Below the pieces are notes generated by a model. That model made no database searches. It was not told the origin of the DNA and was given only the letters and a program-made list of their open reading frames with translations. Of a stretch of DNA of 11,937 bases, positions 7,011-11,937 are shown piece by piece. The stretch's first letter is position 1; every line of letters begins with the position of its first letter. Origin of the DNA: CAYGZL01 sp964354345 (GTDB taxonomy: Bacteria > Chloroflexota > Anaerolineae > Anaerolineales > UBA4823); NCBI GenBank assembly GCA_964354345.1, contig CAYGZL010000107.1, positions 1 to 11,937 of the forward strand. Reading direction: 5' to 3'. Both the position numbers and the translations under genes were made by a program.

Positions 7011-8450
7011 TTAATCATCCTCTTGCACGAAAGCGCCCGCGCCCGGCTGGGCCTGGCAGTCACGGACGATGGCATTCGACACATGCTTAAGCGCTATGGC
7101 CGGGGCGTCGCTGCCGTTGGGCGCCTGGCAGGTCGAGACGTTGTCCAGCAGCAGGTTATCTACGTTTTCGACGGACAGGGCGCTGCGCCACTCGACGGAA
7201 GACGGCTGCTCCCAGACGATCTCGACATCCTTGAAGCGGAAGTTGCGGGCGTTCTCCAGGGTGATGGCGTTGACGCTTTTGCGGGGGTGGGCCTGGGGGT
7301 CATGGGCGATGGTCAGACGGATATTCTCCAGGGTAATGTTCTCGAGCGGCGAATCGGGGTTGGCATGGATCAGGCTCGTGCCGTAGCCATGGGCGATGAT
7401 ATTGCTGAGGATCACGTTGCGGATCTTACCGATGGGCGGCTCCGCGGCTTTGTCCATGTCAGGCGTGATCTCGCTGCGGCGGATCAGGTTGAAGTGCAGC
7501 GGGTAGCCGTCGCCCCACCAGTACCAGTCGAAGCGCACGCAGTTGACGGTCAGGTTGGAGATAATCACATCTTCGACGATGCCGCCGTCGAAGACCATGA
7601 AGGCGATGCCGCGGTTCGAATCGGTGATGACGCAGTTGTCGATGGTGACATTGCGGATGGCGACCAGGTTGCCGTCGCAGAATTTTATGGCGCTGGAGGC
7701 GGAGGACAGGCGGCAGTTGGTGACGGTGATGTTCTCGCAGGGGCGCGGCGGACCGTAGATGCTGGAGGAATAGAAGACGATGGCGTCATCACCGGTCTCG
7801 ATGGTGCAGTTGGCGATGCGCACGTCCTTGCAGCCGTCGGGATCAATACCATCCGCCCACACGCCGTACTTCAGGCTGGTGCGGATGTAGATTCCATCGA
7901 TCACCAACCGCTCGCAGCCCCAGGGATGCATGGTCCAGGAGGGCGAGTCGATAAACGACAGGCCGGTGATGCGGATGTCGGTGCAGCGGATGAGCACGAC
8001 CAGGTGACCGACGGAATTGGCGGTGGGGAAGGAGCGCATGAGCGGGACGCCGGCAGCTTCGGCCTGCACCTGATTGGGGTAGATGTACCAGTCGCGCATA
8101 TCGCTCAGGCGCCACTCGTACTCGGCCTGACCGTTGACCACACCATTGCCTTCGAGGGCGATGTGGTGAACATCTTCGCCGTAAAACAGGGCGCGCTTGT
8201 CGAAGGCAGCGGGTTCCTTACTGGAATAGAGGGTGGCGCCGGCTTCCAGGTAAATGCGCACCTGGCTGCGCAGGTGGAGCGTGCCGGAGGTGTAATCGCC
8301 GGGCGGGAAGTAGACCATCCCACCGCCGGCCGCGGCGCAGGCATCGATGGCGCGTTGGATGGCAGGTTGGGCGTTATCGGCTTTCTTACCGGTGGCGCCG
8401 TAAGCGAGGACATTGTGGAGGGCGAGGGAATGGACAGGGTCGGGGATCAT
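7011..8450 (-). CDS. GH28 polygalacturonase-like right-handed beta-helix glycosidase
   Basis: A 479-residue protein with the N-terminal segment of pectin-acting beta-helix enzymes (VLAYGATGKKADNAQPAIQRAID, 14-36 region, and GGGMVYFPPGDYTSGTL, 42-58), followed by repeated beta-helix turns. GH28 catalytic positions are recognisable: GVWADGIDPDGC (196-207; D203/D205 for the NTD-type aspartate) and ETGDDAIVFYSS (218-229; D221 and D222). SSAIKF (252-257) and NRGIAF (279-284) take the places of the GxH and RxK segments, so the usual catalytic-pocket His and Arg-x-Lys are modified. This points to a non-canonical GH28 subgroup; the inverting hydrolysis of alpha-galacturonide or alpha-rhamnosyl linkages is family knowledge, not shown here. 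There is no signal peptide, so it probably acts in the cytoplasm on imported oligosaccharides. The start is supported by AGGAG 6 nt upstream and a promoter at 8491-8518. Confidence 0.88.
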   Translation of the reverse strand: MIPDPVHSLALHNVLAYGATGKKADNAQPAIQRAIDACAAAGGGMVYFPPGDYTSGTLHLRSQVRIYLEAGATLYSSKEPAAFDKRALFYGEDVHHIALEGNGVVNGQAEYEWRLSDMRDWYIYPNQVQAEAAGVPLMRSFPTANSVGHLVVLIRCTDIRITGLSFIDSPSWTMHPWGCERLVIDGIYIRTSLKYGVWADGIDPDGCKDVRIANCTIETGDDAIVFYSSSIYGPPRPCENITVTNCRLSSASSAIKFCDGNLVAIRNVTIDNCVITDSNRGIAFMVFDGGIVEDVIISNLTVNCVRFDWYWWGDGYPLHFNLIRRSEITPDMDKAAEPPIGKIRNVILSNIIAHGYGTSLIHANPDSPLENITLENIRLTIAHDPQAHPRKSVNAITLENARNFRFKDVEIVWEQPSSVEWRSALSVENVDNLLLDNVSTCQAPNGSDAPAIALKHVSNAIVRDCQAQPGAGAFVQEDD

Positions 8451-8490
8451 GGGAGGCTCCTGGGAGGGTGAGGTGGAAGGGAATAGCAGT

Positions 8491-8518
8491 ATTATATGTT
8501 AAAGCGAGGTTGTGAAAA
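8491..8518 (-). promoter_or_regulatory. Sigma-70-type promoter for GH28 and the membrane protein
   Basis: The minus strand reads TTTTCA (8518-8513; 4 of 6 to TTGACA), a 16-nt spacer, then a perfect TATAAT (8496-8491). The predicted leader is about 33 nt. It lies in the 72-nt gap between the DUF1848 stop and the GH28 start, so the GH28 pair can be transcribed independently. Confidence 0.55.
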
Positions 8519-8522
8519 AGAG

Positions 8523-9434
8523 CTAATCAGATCGATTTTCGTAATGCCCGAGCAGGGAGGGGGAAGCGGGGTCGTGCAGGGCGTGGTTGCGGCGGGCGCG
8601 GGCAAAGCTGTGGGTGGCGTAACAGCAGGCACATTCAAACAGGCAAGTGTCATACATGCCTATGTCTTTGCTGAGCACGCAGCCGCAGGCCGGGCGCTGA
8701 CCAGGGCCTTTGGTATGGGAGACATTTATCCCGAAGGCTTTTGAGAGGTAAACATCGTCAATACACTTGCCAGGTTGGATGCCATAGCGACGGAGGTCAA
8801 ACGGCTCGGCGCAACTGTAAATTTCCATGTCCTGGTCAGCAGCGGACTGGACGATGGCATTCAGCATATCATCGACCTCAGCGTCCGGCTGTCCCTGGTA
8901 ATACGAGACACGGATGCCGGATTCCTCAAGCGCAACCAGGCGGCGAGATGCGGCGGGATAGGGATCGAGCAGGCTGATGACGACGCGCCGGGTAAAGCCG
9001 TGCAGTTGGGCGGCAATCTGGGCAAAGGAAGCTTTGTGGAACTGCACACCGGTGACAGTACTTAACAGGATGGGGTCATAGCGCCAGATGACTTTCTCGG
9101 CACCGATAAGCTCGGAGAGCTTTTTGAAGGCCGGCAGCGTGGACTGGAGCGAGGGAGCGCGGGCCTCGAGCGCTTTGGGATAGTTGAGAACGGTGAACTG
9201 AAAGTAGTAGCGCAGACCGAGCTGGTCGAATTCCTGTAGATAAGGAAGCAAGGGCAGCGGGTTGCGCGTCCAGAAAACAATGGCGTCTACATCGCCGGGT
9301 TGGAGCGAGACATAGGAGACCTGCTGGCGGTTGAAGGGGTTCGGCACGGTGCAATAGCCGGCGCGCACCCGGTTGGCGAACCAGGGGGCGTAGAAGGCGG
9401 GAATATCGGTGCGGCGACTGGCACTGAGGATCAA
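8523..9434 (-). CDS. DUF1848 family protein
   Basis: A 303-residue member of the DUF1848 family, whose biochemical function is unknown. The N-terminus MILSASRRTDIPAFYAPWF is the family's hallmark, followed by DVDAIVFWTRNPLPL (48-62) and VIWRYDPILL (115-124). The C-terminal block holds CGCVLSKDIGMYDTC (250-264) and CLFECACCYA (264-273). The spacing C264-x3-C268-x2-C271 followed by Tyr-Ala equals the CX3CX2C motif of radical-SAM enzymes, and C250 and C252 add a CxC pair, so an Fe-S cluster is plausible. The start is TTG at 9434, because an in-frame TGA lies two codons upstream (9440-9438) and the next residues already match the family. Only a weak GAGTG precedes it. It is divergent from the subtilase and has no obvious functional link to the glycosidases. 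Confidence 0.85.
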   Translation of the reverse strand: MILSASRRTDIPAFYAPWFANRVRAGYCTVPNPFNRQQVSYVSLQPGDVDAIVFWTRNPLPLLPYLQEFDQLGLRYYFQFTVLNYPKALEARAPSLQSTLPAFKKLSELIGAEKVIWRYDPILLSTVTGVQFHKASFAQIAAQLHGFTRRVVISLLDPYPAASRRLVALEESGIRVSYYQGQPDAEVDDMLNAIVQSAADQDMEIYSCAEPFDLRRYGIQPGKCIDDVYLSKAFGINVSHTKGPGQRPACGCVLSKDIGMYDTCLFECACCYATHSFARARRNHALHDPASPSLLGHYENRSD

Positions 9435-9510
9435 GGGTCACTCATAAGAAAAAAACTACGTACCTGAACCATTGCCCATTGATATGACCGGTTGGAACTG
9501 GCAAAAGCTG

Positions 9511-9519
9511 ATCATAACA
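9511..9519 (-). promoter_or_regulatory. Possible extended -10 for the DUF1848 gene
   Basis: The minus strand reads TGTTATGAT, an extended -10 with TATGAT (5 of 6), 76 nt before the TTG start. No clear -35 is visible. The call is weak and rests on the box and on its position in the divergent intergenic region. Confidence 0.28.
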
Positions 9520-9540
9520 GACTTGATAGGATATCGTTGC

Positions 9541-9569
9541 TTGACATTCTGTGCGTCTGGACATAAAAT
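9541..9569 (+). promoter_or_regulatory. Strong sigma-70-type promoter for the subtilase
   Basis: TTGACA (9541-9546), a 17-nt spacer, then TAAAAT (9564-9569; 5 of 6). This is the best promoter in the window. Transcription would start near 9576, giving a leader of about 43 nt that ends in a strong ribosome-binding site. Confidence 0.78.
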
Positions 9570-9606
9570 TATACAGTTTTATTCTCAACTTTCGCATTCA
9601 CTTTCC

Positions 9607-9615
9607 AAAGGAGGT
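9607..9615 (+). promoter_or_regulatory. Shine-Dalgarno deciding the subtilase GTG start
   Basis: AAAGGAGGT lies 4 nt before GTG at 9620, an almost perfect anti-16S match. It shows that translation starts at this GTG and not at the in-frame GTG at 9551, which lies inside the promoter spacer. Confidence 0.85.
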
Positions 9616-9619
9616 CTCC

Positions 9620-10801
9620 GTGTCTAAGAAATGGTGGTCTATCTTAATTGTCCTGGTGATAGTTTTTTCAGCCATCGAACCAGGCCTGGCTGCCAGTGGC
9701 GGAAAGCTCGCGCCCCTGCTGGCGGTTGATTCGGCGTCAGCCATCCGAGATCGCTATATCGTGGTGTTTAATGAGGGCGTACCGGCTGAGGTGGTTAACG
9801 CCGCCCTGGCACGCGTGAGCGAACTGGAGGGTGCTGCCGTCCATTTCCGCTTTACCACAGCTTTGAACGGCTTTGCGGCCACCCTGCCAGCAGCGGCGCT
9901 CGATGTGCTGCGCCGCCATGCGGATGTCGCGTTTGTCGAAGCGGATCAAGCGGTAACGATCGACACAACCCAGTCCAACCCAACCTGGGGACTGGACCGG
10001 ATCGACCAACGCGCCCTGCCCCTGAGTAAATCCTTTACTTACACTGCGACTGGCGCCGGCGTCAGGGCCTATATCATTGATACGGGCATCCGCGTCAGCC
10101 ATACCGATTTCGGCGGCCGGGCGTCCATCGGCAAGGATACCGTAGGCGACGGACAGAATGGCAACGACTGCAACGGGCATGGCACGCATGTCGCTGGCAC
10201 GGTTGGCGGCGCGACTTACGGCGTCGCCAAGCAGGTCACGCTGGTGGCTGTGCGCGTGCTTAACTGCAGCGGTTCTGGAACCACCTCCGGCGTGATCGCC
10301 GGCATCGACTGGGTCACCGCCAACCATACGCATCCTGCCGTGGCGAATATGAGCCTGGGCGGCAGCGCCTCCTCTTCGTTGGATACCTCAGTCAAGAATT
10401 CCATTGCCCACGGCGTCACCTACAGCATCGCGGCTGGCAACAGCAACCGCAACGCCTGTAACTACTCTCCGGCCCGTGTGGCGGTAGCCATCACCGTCGG
10501 AGCTACCGACAGCACTGACAAGCGGGCGTCCTTTTCCAACTATGGAAGCTGCCTGGATCTCTTTGCGCCTGGCGTCAGCATCACATCCGACTGGAACACA
10601 AGCAACACCGCGACGAATACGATCAGCGGCACCTCGATGGCTGCGCCCCATTCAGCCGGCGTGACTGCCCTGTACCTGCAGTTGAACCCCAGCGCCAGCC
10701 CGGCCGCGGTACGCGATGCCCTGGTGGCCAACGCCACCTCCGGCGTGGTCAAGAGCCCCGGCACTGGTTCACCCAACCGGCTGCTCTTCACCAACTACTA
10801 A
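9620..10801 (+). CDS. Secreted subtilisin-like serine protease (S8, aqualysin I / proteinase K type)
   Basis: A 393-residue preproenzyme. A Sec signal peptide (Lys-Lys followed by ILIVLVIVFSA, about 1-25) precedes an inhibitor-I9-type propeptide (about 45-114; RYIVVFNEG and FVEADQ). The mature enzyme probably begins near residue 116 (TTQSNPTWGLDRIDQRALPL). The catalytic triad is complete: D154 (YIIDTGI), H187 (NGHGTHVAGT) and S339 (SGTSMAAPH), with oxyanion N274 (AAGN). Cysteines 184, 216, 280 and 311 reproduce the spacing of the two disulfides of aqualysin I. Unlike aqualysin I it ends right after the catalytic domain (GSPNRLLFTNY), with no C-terminal propeptide. It degrades extracellular protein. 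It is a monocistronic unit: promoter at 9541-9569, strong Shine-Dalgarno, and a terminator hairpin 24 nt after the stop. Confidence 0.95.
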   Translation: MSKKWWSILIVLVIVFSAIEPGLAASGGKLAPLLAVDSASAIRDRYIVVFNEGVPAEVVNAALARVSELEGAAVHFRFTTALNGFAATLPAAALDVLRRHADVAFVEADQAVTIDTTQSNPTWGLDRIDQRALPLSKSFTYTATGAGVRAYIIDTGIRVSHTDFGGRASIGKDTVGDGQNGNDCNGHGTHVAGTVGGATYGVAKQVTLVAVRVLNCSGSGTTSGVIAGIDWVTANHTHPAVANMSLGGSASSSLDTSVKNSIAHGVTYSIAAGNSNRNACNYSPARVAVAITVGATDSTDKRASFSNYGSCLDLFAPGVSITSDWNTSNTATNTISGTSMAAPHSAGVTALYLQLNPSASPAAVRDALVANATSGVVKSPGTGSPNRLLFTNY

Positions 10802-10824
10802 ATTATCAAGTTTCGCCCACGCAT

Positions 10825-10857
10825 GACGCACCCCGAACATACTGTTCGGGGTGCGTC
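10825..10857 (+). terminator. Transcription terminator hairpin after the subtilase
   Basis: GACGCACCCCGAACA (10825-10839), loop TAC, and its perfect reverse complement (10843-10857) form a 15-bp GC-rich stem starting 24 nt after the subtilase stop. No T-run follows, so it is either a factor-assisted or U-less terminator, or a stabilising 3' hairpin. Confidence 0.65.
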
Positions 10858-10876
10858 CGATTAACCGCAGAGTGGA

Positions 10877-11554
10877 TTGCCGGGATACTCGCAAAAGCGC
10901 CGGTTATGGCTGCAATCGGGGTGGTCAATCCGGCGTACAGCACAAAAAGAACAATACCTATTAAATTTAGTATCCGACTATCTTTTAAAGGATGTTTTCC
11001 AATCGACTTTAATTAAATCGCCGGAAACGGTTAAAAAACTATTGATGCTTCTATCTTACCAAGTGGGCTCGGAAGTCTCACTATCGGAACTTGCTGCCAA
11101 TTTGGGAATTAGCCGAGTAACAGTCGAAAAATATATTGATCTTTTGGAACGATCATTTGTCATTTTCCGCTTGCCGGCCTTTAGCAGTAATTTGAGAAAA
11201 GAAATTGTTAAAAGCACCAAGATATTTTTCTGGGATACCGGAGTAAGAAATGCCCTCATTAAGGAATTTAATTTCTCGACATCAAGGGCTGACATTGGTT
11301 TACTTTGGGAAAATTGGGTGATCGCCGAATTTGCCAAAAAGAATCTTCTTGAAGGACAGTTAAATAATCTATATTTCTGGCGGACAATGAGCGGTTCGGA
11401 AATCGATTTAGTCATCAAAGGCAGTAAAACTTTTAAGGCTTATGAGATTAAATGGTCAAAAACTAAAGCAGTTAACAGTAAAGCGTTTACTAATCGTTAC
11501 AATATACCGGTAGAAAGAATTTCAAAAGAAAACATCATTGATTTTATCCTTTAA
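10877..11554 (+). CDS. Truncated DUF4143-type ATPase remnant (AAA domain missing)
   Basis: From about residue 23 the 225-residue frame matches the C-terminal half of the widespread AAA+ ATPase/DUF4143 proteins: EQYLLNLVSDYLLKD (25-39), a winged-helix stretch SLSELAANLGISRVTVEKYI (68-87), LLERSFVIFRLPAFSSNLRK (89-108), and a PD-(D/E)xK-like region with GSEIDLVIKG (173-182; E175, D177) and YEIKWS (189-194; E190, K192). Full members are around 380-450 residues with a Walker-A ATPase domain in front; here that domain and its P-loop are absent. The first ~22 residues (TTG at 10877) read GC-rich spacer DNA with no family likeness, so the real start is uncertain. The next ATG, at 11045, would cut into the family region. 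Base composition and codon use (AAA, TTA, ATT-rich) differ sharply from all upstream genes. It is probably non-functional, or an assembly artefact. Confidence 0.72.
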   Translation: MPGYSQKRRLWLQSGWSIRRTAQKEQYLLNLVSDYLLKDVFQSTLIKSPETVKKLLMLLSYQVGSEVSLSELAANLGISRVTVEKYIDLLERSFVIFRLPAFSSNLRKEIVKSTKIFFWDTGVRNALIKEFNFSTSRADIGLLWENWVIAEFAKKNLLEGQLNNLYFWRTMSGSEIDLVIKGSKTFKAYEIKWSKTKAVNSKAFTNRYNIPVERISKENIIDFIL

Positions 11555-11570
11555 ATACTCTCTTTAAATT

Positions 11571-11586
11571 ATTTATTTATTTATTT
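11571..11586. repeat. Short ATTT tandem repeat in AT-rich spacer
   Basis: Four perfect ATTT units lie in the 71-nt spacer between two convergent AT-rich genes. The rest of the spacer is T-rich without a convincing hairpin. Confidence 0.5.
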
Positions 11587-11625
11587 GATTATTTCTTCAT
11601 TTTTTCATTAGTTATCGTTGTGGGT

Positions 11626-11937
11626 TTATGGAGTCGGCGTTTCCCATAGAAATATGGAGTTATGCTCAAGTTTAGGAGATGGAAAAGTAATAGATACTCT
11701 TAACGGTTGAGGTATGCCACATTGAAACGGATAAGTACCATCATTAACAGAAATTCTTTTACCATTGTTATTAAAAAAACCGCCGGCTTCATCTGTGTTT
11801 ATTTGACCCGCAAGTGCTTCTATTAGTTCAGACGGTTTAGAAAATTTGACTAAACCTCCGTTTTTAAATGAAGGAGAAAAATAATAGTCTTCTTCAGCTA
11901 ATTTGATTGAATAAGGTTGAAGATAAAAATCACCGGC
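11626..11937 (-). CDS. Hypothetical protein, C-terminal fragment (5' end outside window)
   Basis: The minus strand is open from the window edge to TAA at 11628-11626: 103 codons, starting mid-protein with AGDFYLQPYSIKLAEEDYYF and ending FPSPKLEHNSIFLWETPTP. It is recognisable as coding by the AT-rich but regular codon pattern and the lack of stops over 312 nt. I do not recognise the family. The sequence is soluble-looking, with no membrane segment, one cysteine (C73 of the fragment), and a Gly/Asn stretch GGFFNNNGKR. It converges on the DUF4143 remnant and shares its low GC content, so both belong to the same foreign or mis-joined segment. Confidence 0.6.
   Translation of the reverse strand, partial: AGDFYLQPYSIKLAEEDYYFSPSFKNGGLVKFSKPSELIEALAGQINTDEAGGFFNNNGKRISVNDGTYPFQCGIPQPLRVSITFPSPKLEHNSIFLWETPTP

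Noticed and set aside
7023..8471. 482-codon open frame on the plus strand opposite the GH28 gene
   Set aside because: It is exactly antisense to a clear beta-helix enzyme. Its translation is Gly/Asp/Val/Ala-rich with no family resemblance, as expected from codon bias of GC-rich genes.
9551..9619. In-frame GTG at 9551 as subtilase start
   Set aside because: It lies inside the promoter spacer, upstream of the predicted transcription start. The perfect Shine-Dalgarno precedes GTG 9620 and gives a normal signal peptide.

Overview
The first ~10.9 kb is GC-rich DNA from a free-living, carbohydrate-degrading bacterium. A Chloroflexota/Anaerolineae-like host fits best: three uroporphyrinogen-decarboxylase (URO-D)-superfamily paralogues lie beside glycoside hydrolases, and there is an aqualysin-like secreted protease. 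This placement is inference from gene content, not from a marker gene. The last ~1 kb (from about 10,940) is strikingly AT-rich with different codon use. It is either horizontally acquired DNA or a chimeric contig end.

Left block (minus strand, 5054 down to 1): a tightly packed cluster in transcription order URO-D-like protein, GH36 alpha-galactosidase-like enzyme, second URO-D-like protein, third URO-D-like protein running off the window. Two junctions overlap by 16 and 8 nt. An extended -10 promoter precedes the second URO-D gene. The third paralogue was recovered by direct translation because its stop lies outside the window. The first URO-D gene carries an in-frame, low-complexity insert containing two hairpins.

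Middle block: divergent from the cluster, a class I (Schiff-base) aldolase gene is read on the plus strand. Its 5' region holds at least three tandem 23-bp repeats that run into the ribosome-binding site. It converges on a minus-strand pair: a GH28 beta-helix glycosidase followed 16 nt later by a six-helix membrane protein with an HEGTH motif, both behind a recognisable promoter. Together, GH36, GH28 and the aldolase suggest uptake and breakdown of plant or algal oligosaccharides (galactosides, pectin-like galacturonides). The role of the URO-D paralogues is open; methyl transfer from a methylated sugar or glycoside is one hypothesis.

Right block: a DUF1848 protein (minus, TTG start) with a cysteine cluster resembling a radical-SAM motif. 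Divergent from it is a secreted aqualysin/proteinase-K-type subtilase with a textbook promoter, a strong Shine-Dalgarno with GTG start, and a perfect 15-bp terminator-like hairpin. After that the composition changes abruptly. An N-terminally truncated DUF4143-type ATPase remnant begins at the boundary, and a convergent partial hypothetical gene, not ending in the window on its 5' side, occupies the end.

No tRNA, rRNA, CRISPR array, insertion sequence or replication origin was recognised. No gene-free stretch exceeds 300 bases.
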